DNA of 64,000 nt from Rarobacter faecitabidus (GTDB lineage: Bacteria; Actinomycetota; Actinomycetes; Actinomycetales; Cellulomonadaceae), in the NCBI RefSeq assembly GCF_006716265.1, contig NZ_VFOS01000001.1:1054001-1118000 (forward strand), in the 5' to 3' direction. Of the stretch, positions 16,622-25,728 are shown one piece after another. Every line of letters begins with the position of its first letter. Position 1 is the first letter of the stretch. The notes below the pieces were generated by a model. It did not search any database and was not told the origin of the DNA. It saw only the letters and a list, made by a program, of their open reading frames with translations. Both the position numbers and the translations under genes were made by a program.

Positions 16622-18160
16622 TCAGCGCTTCCGCTTCTCCCGCACGCGGACCGAGATCTCGATCGGCGTTCCCGTGAACCCGAACGTCTCGCGCAACTTG
16701 CGCTCGATGTAGCGGCGGTACTGCGGCTCCAGGAATCCGGACGCGAAGATGACGAACCGCGGCGGGCGCGACGACACCTGTGTGGCGAACAGGATGCGCG
16801 GTTGCTTTCCGCCGCGCACGGGGTGCGGGTGGGCGGATACGAGTTCGCCGAGGAACGAGTTCAGCTTGCCCGTGGGGATGCGAGTCTCCCACGACGCGAG
16901 CGCCGTGTCTAGGGCGGGCACCAGCCGGTCGGCGTGCCAGCCGGTCAGCGCGGACAGGTTGACGCGCGGCGCCCACTGAATCTGGACCAGATCCCGCTCG
17001 ATCGACCGCTCCAGGTAGCGGCGGCGGTCCTCGTCCATCAAATCCCACTTGTTGTAGGCGATGACGAGGGCGCGGCCCGCATCCACGACCTGCTGGATGA
17101 CGCGCACGTCCTGCTCAGTCAGGGGGCCCGACGAGTCCACCAGCACCACCGCGACCTCGGACTTCTCGATGGCCGCCTGAGTGCGTAGCGAGGCGTAGAA
17201 ATCGGCGCCCTTCGTCTGGTGAACGCGGCGGCGGATACCGGCGGTGTCCACGAACAGCCACGGGATGCCGCGCAGTTCGATCAGCTCGTCCACCGGATCG
17301 CGCGTCGTGCCGGCGGTCTCATCGACCACCACGCGGCTCGATCCCGCGACCTTGTTCAGCAGCGATGACTTGCCCACATTCGGGCGGCCCACGAGTGCGA
17401 CGCGGCGCGGCCCGTCGGGGCGGGCGGTACCGTGCGCGGACTCCCGCGGCAGCACGTTCATCGCAGCCTCCAGCAGGTCGCCGGTGCCGCGGCCGTGCAG
17501 TGCGGAAACGCCGATCGGCTCCCCCAACCCGAGGCCCCACAGCACAGCCGCCTCGGCCTCGAGCGTCGGGCTGTCGACCTTGTTCGCGGCGAGCACGACG
17601 GGCTTACCGGAGCGGCGCAGCAACTTGACGACCTGCTCGTCCGTGTCCGTCGGGCCGACGGTCGCGTCGACCACGAAGATCACGGCGTCCGCTTCCTCGA
17701 TGGCGATCTCGGCCTGTTCGGCAACCTTGGCGTCCATCCCTGCGACATCGACCTCCCAGCCGCCGGTGTCAACCAGCGTGAAGTCCCGCCCGGCCCACTC
17801 GGCGCGGTAGCTGACGCGGTCGCGGGTGACTCCGGGCTTGTCCTCGACGACTGCCTCGCGGCGGCCGATGATCCGGTTGACCAGCGTCGATTTGCCGACG
17901 TTCGGTCGCCCCACGATGGCGAGCACCGGCAGGATGACTGGAGCGGGACGCTCGTCGGGACCGCCCTCGGAGTCGAGCAGGTTCAGGTCTTCATCATCGA
18001 GGTCGTAGTCGGATAGGCCCGCGCGCAGGGCCTTGGCCCGCAGCAGTTCCTCTTCGGCGTCCTCGAGTTCGACGCTGGCAGCGGGCTCCGGGTACGACTC
18101 ATCGAAGTCGTCCTCGCCGCGTGCGGACGCGCTGAAATCGGTCGGTTCGGTCTGTGTCAT
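16622..18160 (-). CDS. der: Ribosome biogenesis GTPase Der (EngA)
   Basis: 512 residues. Two consecutive G domains each have GRPNVGKS Walker A motifs, DTGGWEVD and DTAGIRRR G3 motifs and NKVD/NKWD G4 motifs, followed by the KH-like domain that ends in REKRKR. An acidic N-terminal extension of about 85 residues precedes the first G domain, common in Actinobacteria. Start ATG 18160 has GGTGGA four bases upstream; ATG 18169 is an alternative. Der assists 50S maturation. The gene follows plsC and cmk on the same strand across a 367-bp spacer. Confidence 0.95.
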   Translation of the reverse strand: MTQTEPTDFSASARGEDDFDESYPEPAASVELEDAEEELLRAKALRAGLSDYDLDDEDLNLLDSEGGPDERPAPVILPVLAIVGRPNVGKSTLVNRIIGRREAVVEDKPGVTRDRVSYRAEWAGRDFTLVDTGGWEVDVAGMDAKVAEQAEIAIEEADAVIFVVDATVGPTDTDEQVVKLLRRSGKPVVLAANKVDSPTLEAEAAVLWGLGLGEPIGVSALHGRGTGDLLEAAMNVLPRESAHGTARPDGPRRVALVGRPNVGKSSLLNKVAGSSRVVVDETAGTTRDPVDELIELRGIPWLFVDTAGIRRRVHQTKGADFYASLRTQAAIEKSEVAVVLVDSSGPLTEQDVRVIQQVVDAGRALVIAYNKWDLMDEDRRRYLERSIERDLVQIQWAPRVNLSALTGWHADRLVPALDTALASWETRIPTGKLNSFLGELVSAHPHPVRGGKQPRILFATQVSSRPPRFVIFASGFLEPQYRRYIERKLRETFGFTGTPIEISVRVREKRKR

Positions 18161-18309
18161 GTCCACCATTGTCCCAGGTATCCGCACGAGTTCCGTGCGT
18201 AGTGCCCGGCAGCCCGCCTGGCGGCACTCGGCCAGCGCCAACCGCCTTAATCCACTGGCGACATAGGCGGCCGCCAAGATCGCCCGCGTCAACGCTCGGT
18301 TCGCGCCAC

Positions 18310-18335
18310 GATATTTCAGTTCGCGTCATGAAATA
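18310..18335. repeat. GATATTTCAGTTC motif with inverted half, copy 1
   Basis: GATATTTCAGTTC is followed five bases later by TGAAATACAT, an imperfect inverted repeat. The same 13-mer occurs at 31825-31837, again followed by TGAAATAT. Confidence 0.45.
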
Positions 18336-18378
18336 CATGCGGGTCAACGGCACTAACGTGGGGCGAACCGCGAGGGTC

Positions 18379-18474
18379 AGCGCGGCGAGGGTCGGCCGCG
18401 GCAGCGCGGCGAGGGTCGGCCGCGGCAGCGCGGCGAGGGTCGGCCGCGGCAGCGCGGCGAGGGTCGGCCGCGGC
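18379..18474. repeat. 24-bp tandem repeat array, four perfect copies
   Basis: Unit AGCGCGGCGAGGGTCGGCCG plus CGGC, repeated at 18379, 18403, 18427 and 18451 with no differences, with partial units on both sides. Intergenic, between plsC and der. The identity of the copies suggests slippage expansion; possible VNTR. Confidence 0.9.
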
Positions 18475-18527
18475 AGCGCGCGGCGACGCACGCCAACAAA
18501 GCACGCCAGGCAACTCGCCCTGGGCGA

Positions 18528-19235
18528 TCAGTCGCGCGGCAGCGCGATCCCATGCTTCGCAGCGGCGCCGGCGACCGTGTCGGCCAGCGCCACGCGAATG
18601 ACTTCCCCGGCTCGCACGAGTGCAGCCCGCCCCGATTCCCCGGGGAGCCGCTCCACCCTCACCGGATTCCCGAACTCCACCACGAGGCACCGCCGGAAGC
18701 CGGGCACCTTGCTCACCGATTCGCCGCTGCGACGCGTGCCTAGGACTGCTGCAGGAACCACGACGGCGGCTGAGTTGAGCGCGAGCCAGGCGACACCGCC
18801 GTGGACCTCGTCCACTCCGCCGCCCCCGCGCGATCCCTCGGGGAAGATCCCCACGCAGTCCCCGCGAGCGAGAATGGCGCGCGCGGTAGCGAGTGCGGCG
18901 CGTCCACTGGCGCGATCCACGGGAATCTGGCCCGCGGCGCGCAGGATCGCCCCGACCGCGCCGCGGAACATCTCTTCCTTCACCATGATGTGCAGGCGGC
19001 GCGGGGACACCCCCAGCAACACCGGCCCATCGACCACGCCCGTGTGGTTACCGGCGATGATGACAGGTCCGGTGGCAGGCACATTCGCGCGACCCAAGAC
19101 TCGGGTACGCCACACCACGCGGGCGAGGAACCAGCCCACCTTGGCGGACCATCGCGGACCCCAGTGCCCCGGAATGCCGCTGCGCCCCCTCTTGGGCCGC
19201 TGAGCGGTCACCCTCCCCGCGCCCGGCGAACTCAC
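18528..19235 (-). CDS. plsC: 1-acyl-sn-glycerol-3-phosphate acyltransferase (PlsC family)
   Basis: 235 residues. The acyltransferase box NHTGVVDGP (H-x4-D) lies near residue 58 and the phosphate-binding FPEGSRGGGG near residue 128. It transfers an acyl chain to lysophosphatidate at the inner face of the membrane. GTG 19235 overlaps the cmk stop as GTGA, so translation is coupled. PlsC genes between cmk and der recur in Actinobacteria. Confidence 0.92.
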   Translation of the reverse strand: MSSPGAGRVTAQRPKRGRSGIPGHWGPRWSAKVGWFLARVVWRTRVLGRANVPATGPVIIAGNHTGVVDGPVLLGVSPRRLHIMVKEEMFRGAVGAILRAAGQIPVDRASGRAALATARAILARGDCVGIFPEGSRGGGGVDEVHGGVAWLALNSAAVVVPAAVLGTRRSGESVSKVPGFRRCLVVEFGNPVRVERLPGESGRAALVRAGEVIRVALADTVAGAAAKHGIALPRD

Positions 19236-19981
19236 GCCTTGGTCGCCGGCCTCACGTGCGCGGCGCGCGAGACGATCTGGAGCGCGGCCGCCACGGTCTG
19301 GTCGAAGTCGAGGTCGGACGAGTCGAGCGTCACCACGCCGTCGGCTGCCACCGTGAACTCGGTCACCGTCGAGTCGTCGCGGTCCCGGCGCAGCACCTGG
19401 TCGCGCATGGCCGCCACGCTCTCGGCGTCGGCGGTGCCGCGCACTTCGAGGGAGCGGCGCGCGAGCCGCGACTCCTCGGAGGCGGTCAGCAGAATGCGCA
19501 CGTCGGCGTCCGGAGCCACGACCGTGGTGATGTCGCGCCCCTCCGCCACGATGCCGCGCCCCGCGGAGTAGCCGCCGGGACGCGTCTCGCCGTCGATGAT
19601 CTCGCGCTGCCGGCGGCGCAGTTCGGCGCGGACATCCAGGTTGGTGGCAACGCGCGACACCACCCGCGTCACGTCCTCGCTGCGAATGGCCTCGGCGACG
19701 TCCTGCCCGGCGAGCGCCACGCCCGGGTCAACCGGGTCGAGCGTCTGGACCAGCGGCATCGCGCGCACGGCGGCGGCGACGGCTGATTGATCGTCGAAGT
19801 CAACTCCCTCGCGCACCACCCAGAGGGTGGCGGCGCGGTACATGGCCCCGGTATCCAGGTACGCCAGCCCAAGGGACCTGGCGACGGCCTTGGACACGGA
19901 CGATTTGCCAGAGCCGGAGGGCCCATCGACGGCGATGCTTAGCGGCGTGCGAACTGGCAGGTCGGTGGCGGTGTCTGTCAC
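19232..19981 (-). CDS. cmk: Cytidylate kinase
   Basis: 249 residues. P-loop VDGPSGSGKSSVSK (near residue 22), YLDTGAMYRA, AEGRDITTVV and the lid region RRDRDDS identify CMP/dCMP kinase. GTG 19981 was chosen because GAAGGATC lies eight bases upstream and the protein then begins VTDTATDL; the frame is open further up but only through aroH sequence. Lies in the block rluB-aroH-cmk-plsC-der. Confidence 0.95.
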   Translation of the reverse strand: MTDTATDLPVRTPLSIAVDGPSGSGKSSVSKAVARSLGLAYLDTGAMYRAATLWVVREGVDFDDQSAVAAAVRAMPLVQTLDPVDPGVALAGQDVAEAIRSEDVTRVVSRVATNLDVRAELRRRQREIIDGETRPGGYSAGRGIVAEGRDITTVVAPDADVRILLTASEESRLARRSLEVRGTADAESVAAMRDQVLRRDRDDSTVTEFTVAADGVVTLDSSDLDFDQTVAAALQIVSRAAHVRPATKA

Positions 19982-19994
19982 AGAACTAGATCCT

Positions 19995-20357
19995 TCACTG
20001 GGCGATGTCCTTGCGCAGGGCGGTCGCGCCATGCAGGTACACGTGGCGCACGTCGTCGCGCGCGATGGCGGTCTCGACGTGCGCCATGAGCCGCACGACG
20101 CGCGGCAGGGCTGTCGGCACGGCGATCTCGACGGCGCACATGAGCGGTACGGAGCCGAGTCCCATCTCGCGCGCGGCGGCAGCCGGGAAGTCGGACACAA
20201 GGTCGGGAGTGGAGGTGAAGATCACCGAGATCAGGTCGTCGGTCGACAGGCCGTTGACCTCGAGCACCTTCGCCACGAGTTCGCGCGTGCGCTCGTACAG
20301 GTGCTCCTTCTCGTCGACTTCCAGTTGGGTCGCGCCCCGGATCGCTCTGACTGCCAT
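19995..20357 (-). CDS. aroH: Chorismate mutase, AroH (trimeric) class
   Basis: 120 residues, the usual size for the monofunctional AroH fold. MAVRAIRGATQLEVDEKEHL at the N-terminus, IFTSTPDLVSDFPA in the middle and VRHVYLHGATALRKD near the end match active-site segments of the Bacillus AroH class (Arg7, Glu78 and Tyr108 region). Converts chorismate to prephenate. It sits 13 bp from cmk and 15 bp after rluB, where many relatives carry a prephenate dehydrogenase gene instead. Confidence 0.9.
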   Translation of the reverse strand: MAVRAIRGATQLEVDEKEHLYERTRELVAKVLEVNGLSTDDLISVIFTSTPDLVSDFPAAAAREMGLGSVPLMCAVEIAVPTALPRVVRLMAHVETAIARDDVRHVYLHGATALRKDIAQ

Positions 20358-20372
20358 TGCCTTGCCTACCCC

Positions 20373-21278
20373 TTACAGTCCCACGAGGGCGAGCAACTGA
20401 CCCACCTCGGTGTTGGAGAGAACGCGCGTGCTGCCGGGCCGGATCGTATCCAGCCGGATCGGCCCGAACTGAGTCCTGACCAGCCGCGTGACGGGAAAAC
20501 CGACGTGCTCGAACATGCGGCGGACGATGCGGTTGCGCCCCTCGTGCAGGGTCACCTCGACCTGCGACTCCTTGCCATCGAAGTCGATGAAGCGGTAGGA
20601 GTCGAGCGCGGCGGGTCCATCGTCCAGCGTGATGCCGGCGAGCAGTTTGCGCGACGCGGCCTGCGTGATGCGGCCGTCCACCTGGACGAGGTAACGCTTT
20701 TCAACCTCGTACGACGGGTGCGTGAGCCGATTCGCCATCTCGCCGTCGTTCGTGAGCAGCAGCAGACCCTCGGAGTCGGTGTCGAGCCGGCCCACATGGA
20801 AGAACCGCTCCGAGCGGTTGTACACGTACTCCGCGACGGTCGGACGCCCCTCGGAGTCTTGCAGGGCCATCGTCGATACGACGCCCCAAGGCTTGTTGAG
20901 CACTACGGTGACCTTGGAGTCGTCCATGTGAATGCGCATGCCATCGACCTCGATCGCCTGCTTAAGCGGATCGACCCGAACGCCGAGCTCGGTCACGACG
21001 TGGCCGTCGACGCTCACTCGCCCGTCGGCGATGAGTTCCTCGCAGGCGCGGCGCGACGCCACTCCGGCGCTGGCGAGCACCTTCTGCAGCCGGATGCCAT
21101 CGGGTACGTGCACATCGACCTTGGGCTGGCGCTTCGAGGACGAGCCCTCCTGGCCGCTTCGCTGGCCTCCGCGCGAGGGCGCACCGCCCGTGCCGCCTCG
21201 TCCCTGCTGGGCGCGGTCGTTACGGCGGGTTGGCTCGTGGCGGGCCGGTTTGCGGCGGCCGCCCCTGGGGGTACTCAT
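20373..21278 (-). CDS. rluB: 23S rRNA pseudouridine synthase, RsuA/RluB family
   Basis: 301 residues. A basic low-complexity N-terminus of about 50 residues is followed by an S4 RNA-binding domain (IRLQKVLASAGVASRRACEE) and the RsuA/RluB catalytic domain with the nucleophilic Asp in VGRLDTDSEGLLLLTNDGE. AAGGAG lies eight bases before ATG 21278, directly overlapping the scpB stop (TAAATG). Part of the scpA-scpB-rluB operon. RluB is the likely assignment in this context, though RsuA-type target specificity cannot be read from the sequence. Confidence 0.92.
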   Translation of the reverse strand: MSTPRGGRRKPARHEPTRRNDRAQQGRGGTGGAPSRGGQRSGQEGSSSKRQPKVDVHVPDGIRLQKVLASAGVASRRACEELIADGRVSVDGHVVTELGVRVDPLKQAIEVDGMRIHMDDSKVTVVLNKPWGVVSTMALQDSEGRPTVAEYVYNRSERFFHVGRLDTDSEGLLLLTNDGEMANRLTHPSYEVEKRYLVQVDGRITQAASRKLLAGITLDDGPAALDSYRFIDFDGKESQVEVTLHEGRNRIVRRMFEHVGFPVTRLVRTQFGPIRLDTIRPGSTRVLSNTEVGQLLALVGL

Positions 21279-21977
21279 TTACGACTCCTTGACTAAGGCT
21301 TCCAGCGAATCCAGATCGGGCAATTGCGGTGCGAGCGGTGGCAGGTCCTCGAGCGAGCCAAGGCCCATGCGCTCGAGGAAGTAGGGGGTCGTGCCGTAGA
21401 GCAACGCTCCACTGGACTCGTCCCGCTGAACCTCGGCGATCAGGCCACGGGCGCTGAGGGTCCGCACCACGCCATCGACGTTCACTCCGCGAATGGCCGA
21501 GATTTGGCCACGGGTCACCGGTTGACGGTACGCCACAATGGCGAGCGTTTCCAATGCGGCCTGCGTGAGGCGCGCGGTCTGACCGTCCACGATGAAGCGT
21601 CCGATGAGGTCGGCGTGCGTCTCGGCGGCGTAGATGCGCCAGCCGGAGGCGACCCTGCGCAGGGCGAATCCGCGCGGTCGCCCGCCGCCTTCGCCGCGGT
21701 ACTCGGCTGCCAATTCGCTCAACGCCGACTCGACGTCGTCCACTGGCCGCATCACGACCGCCGCAAGCCGCTCCGTGTCGATGGGCTCGTCGACGATCAT
21801 GAGCACCGCCTCCAGTGCCGCGAAAAGCCCGCCCGGCAGCTCGTCCACGTTCACGGGGGAATTGGTTCCATCGGGTTCGGACCCCGACGCCGCCGGGGCG
21901 GGGTTCTCGACATCGGACTCGGTGGGATCGGCCAGCGCCTCGTCGCCCGCGTGGTGGGCAGGCGGGTTCGTGGTCAT
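21279..21977 (-). CDS. scpB: Segregation and condensation protein B
   Basis: 232 residues. Two winged-helix domains typical of ScpB: GLFAALEAVLMIVDEPIDTERLA, then AALETLAIVAYRQPVTRGQISAIRGVNVDG; the C-terminal part (LLYGTTPYFLERMGLGSLEDLP) closes the family fold. The first 45 residues are an unconserved acidic/proline-rich extension. ATG overlaps the scpA stop by 4 nt. ScpB dimers bind ScpA in the SMC-kleisin complex. Confidence 0.95.
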   Translation of the reverse strand: MTTNPPAHHAGDEALADPTESDVENPAPAASGSEPDGTNSPVNVDELPGGLFAALEAVLMIVDEPIDTERLAAVVMRPVDDVESALSELAAEYRGEGGGRPRGFALRRVASGWRIYAAETHADLIGRFIVDGQTARLTQAALETLAIVAYRQPVTRGQISAIRGVNVDGVVRTLSARGLIAEVQRDESSGALLYGTTPYFLERMGLGSLEDLPPLAPQLPDLDSLEALVKES

Positions 21978-22924
21978 TCGTCCTCCTCGTCATCGAACGT
22001 GCTCCCGCTCGCGAGAACCTCGTCCTCGTCAAGCGCATCAGTGCCTATCCAGCGAACCGTCAACTCCCCGAGCGGGGACAACTGCTCGAACGACACTGCG
22101 CCGTCACGAAACAATTCTAGTAACGCCAGGAAACGGCCGACCACGATCAGCACCGACTCGGCGTCCGCCACCAGCGCCCGGAAGGTCGCAATGCCTCCCC
22201 CGCGCAGTCGCCCGGCGATCAAGGCAGCCTGCTCGCGAACGGACACGGCGGGCGCGTGCAGGTGCTCGATGCTCACCTCGGTGGGCAGCCGCGGCCGGTT
22301 GATGGCCGCTGCCCCGAGCGTGGCCAGTTGTTCGGGGCCGATGGACCACACCAGGTCGGGTAGGAGCGCCGCGAATTGCGGCTCGAGGCTCACGGACCTA
22401 GGTACCCACCTGGATTCCCGCTCGAAACGCTGGCCCAGGAAGTCCGCCACCTGCCGGTAGGCGCGGTATTGCAGCAGCCGCGCGAACAGCAGATCGCGGG
22501 ATTCGAGTAACTCCAGGTCCTCAGGATCCTCGTCGCCGTGGATCGGCAGCAGGCGCGCGGCCTTGAGGTCGAGCAGTGTCGCGGCGATGACGAGGAATTC
22601 GCTCGTGGTGTCGAGCACCCAGTCGCCCGCCGCGCGCATGGTGGCGATGAACTCGTCCGTGACCTGCGCCAGCGCGATCTCGGTGACGTCCAGCTTGTGC
22701 TTGGCGATCAGCGACAGCAGCAGGTCGAAGGGACCCGTGAAATTGTCGAGCCGTACCTCGAATCCCCCTGCGCCGTGCGCGGGCTGGACTTCGCCTGCCT
22801 CAGGTGCGGGCTGGGTCTCGCCTGCGCCGTGCGCGGGCTGGACTTCGCCTGCCTCAGGCCCGGCGTGGATCTCGCCCGCCTCGGGTGCGGGCCGGACCGA
22901 GCGTGCCTCAGGCGGAGTCGCCAC
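21974..22924 (-). CDS. scpA: Segregation and condensation protein A (kleisin) with repetitive N-terminus
   Basis: 316 residues. The kleisin core begins FEVRLDNFTGPFDLLLSLIAKHKLDV near residue 52 and ends with the winged-helix part (EQLSPLGELTVRWIGTDAL). The first 50 residues are a Pro/Glu/Ala/Gly repeat with an 18-residue period (PEAGEVQPAHGAG twice), not a family feature. The GTG at 22924 overlaps the parA end by 17 nt; no internal Met precedes the kleisin domain, so the repeat is probably translated. Bridges SMC heads with ScpB. Confidence 0.93.
   Translation of the reverse strand: MATPPEARSVRPAPEAGEIHAGPEAGEVQPAHGAGETQPAPEAGEVQPAHGAGGFEVRLDNFTGPFDLLLSLIAKHKLDVTEIALAQVTDEFIATMRAAGDWVLDTTSEFLVIAATLLDLKAARLLPIHGDEDPEDLELLESRDLLFARLLQYRAYRQVADFLGQRFERESRWVPRSVSLEPQFAALLPDLVWSIGPEQLATLGAAAINRPRLPTEVSIEHLHAPAVSVREQAALIAGRLRGGGIATFRALVADAESVLIVVGRFLALLELFRDGAVSFEQLSPLGELTVRWIGTDALDEDEVLASGSTFDDEEDE
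22767..22858. repeat. 54-bp period coding repeat in scpA
   Basis: A 38-bp sequence at 22767-22804 is repeated exactly at 22821-22858 (54 bp, 18 codons apart), with a third, degenerate unit reaching to about 22905. It encodes the low-complexity N-terminus of ScpA. Confidence 0.9.
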
Positions 22925-23798
22925 GGGCGATCAGCTCGCGAGCGAGTTGACGGTACGCCTGGGCGCCCGCGTGGTTGGGCGCGTAGCTCGTGATCGGTTC
23001 GGCCGCCACGGAGGCATCGGGAAACTTCACCGTGCGCGTGATGACCGTGTGCATGAGCGTGTCACCGAAGGCCTGATAGACGCGCTCCACGACCTCGCGT
23101 GCGTGCAGCGTGCGGGCGTCATACATGGTGGCGACGATGCCGTCGACCGTCAGGCGCGGGTTGAGCCGGTCTCGGACCTTCTCGATGGTCTCCACGAGGA
23201 GGGCCACGCCGCGCAGCGCGAAGAACTCGCACTCAAGCGGAATCAGCACGCCGTGCGCGGCCGTCAGCGCGTTCACGGTCAGCAGGCCGAGCGACGGCTG
23301 GCAGTCGATCAGGATGACGTCGTAGTCGTCTGCCACCTCTCGCAGGACGCGGGCGAGCACCGACTCACGCGCGACCTCGCCGACGAGTTGCACCTCGGCT
23401 GCGGACAGGTCGATATTGGCCGGCAGGATGTCCAGACCGTCGACCGCGGTGTGGAAGATCGTGCCCCTCGTGTCGGGGCGCGCCGCCATCAGCAGGTCGT
23501 AGATGGTGTGGTCCAGCTCGTGGACCGGCACGCCGAGCCCAACGCTCGCGGCCCCCTGCGGGTCGAAGTCCACGATGAGTACCTTGCGGCCGTATTCGGC
23601 CAGCGCGGCGGCGACGTTGATGGTGGTCGTGGTCTTGCCGACGCCGCCCTTCTGATTGCACATGGCAATGATGCGGGCGGGCCCGACGCCGGCCAGCGGC
23701 CTGGGAGCGGGGAACACGGGCATCGGCCGTCCGACAGCGTCAACGGAACTGGACGTGGTCCGGGCGGTCTCGGATGCGGAATTCGATGCGGTGCTCAC
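22908..23798 (-). CDS. ParA/Soj-family chromosome partitioning ATPase
   Basis: 296 residues. The deviant Walker A CNQKGGVGKTTTTINVA lies near residue 48, VLIVDFDPQGAAS is the A' motif and VILIDCQPSLG is Walker B. The first 40 residues are Ser/Thr/Pro-rich. GTG 23798 has no strong Shine-Dalgarno. There is no parB or parS-like gene here; its place beside scpA and xerD is the standard one for a second, ScpAB-linked ParA-type ATPase in Actinobacteria, distinct from the parAB locus near oriC. Confidence 0.9.
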   Translation of the reverse strand: MSTASNSASETARTTSSSVDAVGRPMPVFPAPRPLAGVGPARIIAMCNQKGGVGKTTTTINVAAALAEYGRKVLIVDFDPQGAASVGLGVPVHELDHTIYDLLMAARPDTRGTIFHTAVDGLDILPANIDLSAAEVQLVGEVARESVLARVLREVADDYDVILIDCQPSLGLLTVNALTAAHGVLIPLECEFFALRGVALLVETIEKVRDRLNPRLTVDGIVATMYDARTLHAREVVERVYQAFGDTLMHTVITRTVKFPDASVAAEPITSYAPNHAGAQAYRQLARELIARGDSA

Positions 23799-23824
23799 GG
23801 AATAACGCTACCGCAGCAAGGCCC

Positions 23825-24775
23825 TCAACCAGTGACGGCCCGCGGGTGCGAGGTCGTGTAGACCTCCCGCAGGTGTTCCGGGGTCACCTTCGTATACAAC
23901 TGCGTGGTCGCAACCGAGGCGTGGCCGAGCAATTCCTGCACCACCCGGATGTCAGCGCCGCCCTGGAGCAGGTGCGTCGCGAACGAGTGGCGCAGCACGT
24001 GCGGCGAGACGTGCTCGACCTCGCCGCCGAAGGCCTTTTCCGCCGCCGACCGGAGCGCCGCCCACGCCAGCTGGCGGGACATGCGCGCCCCTCGGGTGTT
24101 GAGGAAGACGGCCGGGGTGCCTCGTCCACGAGCCATGAGCGCTGGCCGCGCGCGCACCACATACGCAGCGAGCGCATCGCACGCGTACGACCCGACGGGG
24201 ACGATCCGCTCCTTGTCCCCCTTGCCCACGAGTCGCACGACAGGGAAGTCTGCCGTCAGATCGAGGTCGTCGATATCGAGGGCGATCGCCTCGCTGATGC
24301 GCGCGCCCGTCCCGTACAGGAACTCGAGGAGGGCCGCATCGCGCAGTTGCGTCGGCGAATCCGCGCCCGTTGCCGCCAGCAGCCGGGCGACCTCCTCGGT
24401 AGTAAGCGCCTTGGGCAGCCGCGACGGCGTCGTGGGGCGGCGCAGGTCGAGCGTGGGGTTCTCCTGGACGAGTCCCTCGTCGAACGCGAATCGGTACAGT
24501 CCGCGCAGGGCGGCTATCGCGCGCGACGTGGAGGTCGCAGACAGAGGGCTGCGGCCCTCGCTCCCGGCGCGCAACTCGATGACGTAATCGTCGAACTGCT
24601 TGGCACCGGCCGACAGCAGGTCGATACCCCGCCCGGCCAGGAAGTCCAGGAATCGCGTCAGGTCGCGGCGGTACGCGGCCAGGGAATTGGCGGCCAGCCC
24701 GCGTTCGACGCTCAGGTGGTCGAGGTAGTCCGAGACCAGCGCGTGGTCGTTCGGATGCTCCCCCGCAGTTACCAC
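23825..24775 (-). CDS. xerD: Site-specific tyrosine recombinase XerD
   Basis: 316 residues. The N-terminal SAM-like core-binding domain is YLDHLSVERGLAANSLAAYRRDLTRF. The catalytic domain has Arg in YGTGARISEA, Lys in LVGKGDKER, HVLRHSFATHLL (His-x-x-Arg), LLGHASVATTQLYTKV (His and the nucleophilic Tyr). GTG 24775 overlaps the ctaB stop by 7 nt; the frame extends further up only through ctaB. Resolves chromosome dimers at dif with XerC and FtsK. Confidence 0.94.
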   Translation of the reverse strand: MVTAGEHPNDHALVSDYLDHLSVERGLAANSLAAYRRDLTRFLDFLAGRGIDLLSAGAKQFDDYVIELRAGSEGRSPLSATSTSRAIAALRGLYRFAFDEGLVQENPTLDLRRPTTPSRLPKALTTEEVARLLAATGADSPTQLRDAALLEFLYGTGARISEAIALDIDDLDLTADFPVVRLVGKGDKERIVPVGSYACDALAAYVVRARPALMARGRGTPAVFLNTRGARMSRQLAWAALRSAAEKAFGGEVEHVSPHVLRHSFATHLLQGGADIRVVQELLGHASVATTQLYTKVTPEHLREVYTTSHPRAVTG

Positions 24776-25728
24776 GGCAGGATCACGTCGACCGCGATCA
24801 TGACGAACAGCGCGGACAGGTAGGTGATGGAGCCGTGGAACACGCGCATGGCGTCCAGCTTGCCGCGCTCCGGATGCCCCGCGCGGCGCAGTAACTGGAT
24901 GCACGACCACGTGAACCAGGCACCGAGCAGGATGGCCGAGACGCCGTATACAGGACTGAGGCCCGCCACAGGCCACAACACGATCGTGGCGGCCACCATG
25001 GCGATCGTGTAGCCGATCATCTGCGTCGCAACCGTGCGGTCCGATGCGACAACCGGAAGCATCGGCACGCCCGCCGCCGCATAGTCGCCCCGGAACTTGA
25101 TCGACAGCGGCCAGTAGTGCGGCGGCGTCCAGAAGAAGATGACGAGGAACAGCAGGATGGCCGGCCACTCGACCTTGTTCGTGACGGCGGCCCAGCCGAT
25201 CAGCACCGGCATGCAACCGGCCGCGCCGCCCCAGACGATGTTCTGCGAGGTGCGGCGCTTCAGGATGAGCGAATACCCGACGACGTAGAGCAGGATCGCG
25301 CCAGCCGTCAGGATGCTCGACAGCGGGTTGACCACGAACCAGAACCACGCGAGCGAGAAGACGCCGAGGATCGAGCCGAAGATCAGCGCGGCGCGGCCCG
25401 AGATCTCGCCGGTCGCCAGCGGGCGGCGCTTGGTGCGCTTCATCTGCGAGTCGATGTCGCGGTCGATGTAGCAGTTGAACACGCCCGATGATCCGGCCGA
25501 GGCGTAGCCGCCGATCAGGGTTGCGAGCACGAGCCAGAAGGAGGGGAAGCCGTCCGCTGCCAGGATCATCGTCGGGATCGTGGCAACCAGGAGCAGCTCG
25601 ATCACGCGCGGCTTGGTCAGCGCCACATACGCGCCGACGCGGCCGACGAACCGGTCCCAGGGCCGGTCCGCGGCGGACGCGCCGCCGACAGCCGCGTTGG
25701 TGCTGGCCGTTGCCGCATGGCCCTTCAT
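24769..25728 (-). CDS. ctaB: Protoheme IX farnesyltransferase (heme O synthase)
   Basis: 319 residues of the UbiA prenyltransferase family. The first Asp-rich substrate motif is NCYIDRDIDSQMKRTKRRP and the second region is FWTPPHYWPLSIKF; about nine membrane helices are evident. It makes heme O from heme B for cytochrome oxidase. ATG 25728 (MKGHAATAST) was chosen by family length; the frame is open to ATG 25869, and no clear ribosome site marks either. Divergent from tkt, the common actinobacterial arrangement. Confidence 0.93.
   Translation of the reverse strand: MKGHAATASTNAAVGGASAADRPWDRFVGRVGAYVALTKPRVIELLLVATIPTMILAADGFPSFWLVLATLIGGYASAGSSGVFNCYIDRDIDSQMKRTKRRPLATGEISGRAALIFGSILGVFSLAWFWFVVNPLSSILTAGAILLYVVGYSLILKRRTSQNIVWGGAAGCMPVLIGWAAVTNKVEWPAILLFLVIFFWTPPHYWPLSIKFRGDYAAAGVPMLPVVASDRTVATQMIGYTIAMVAATIVLWPVAGLSPVYGVSAILLGAWFTWSCIQLLRRAGHPERGKLDAMRVFHGSITYLSALFVMIAVDVILPW

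Larger units (their letters stand above)
18161..18527. other. Spacer between plsC and der
   Basis: 367 bp without a supportable gene. It contains the 24-bp tandem repeats (18379-18474) and the ATATTTCAGTTC-type motif (18310-18335). Long frames run through it only because of the repeat composition. Confidence 0.6.

Noticed and set aside
18379-18474. CRISPR-like array
   Set aside because: Units are directly adjacent with no spacers, and no cas genes are present.
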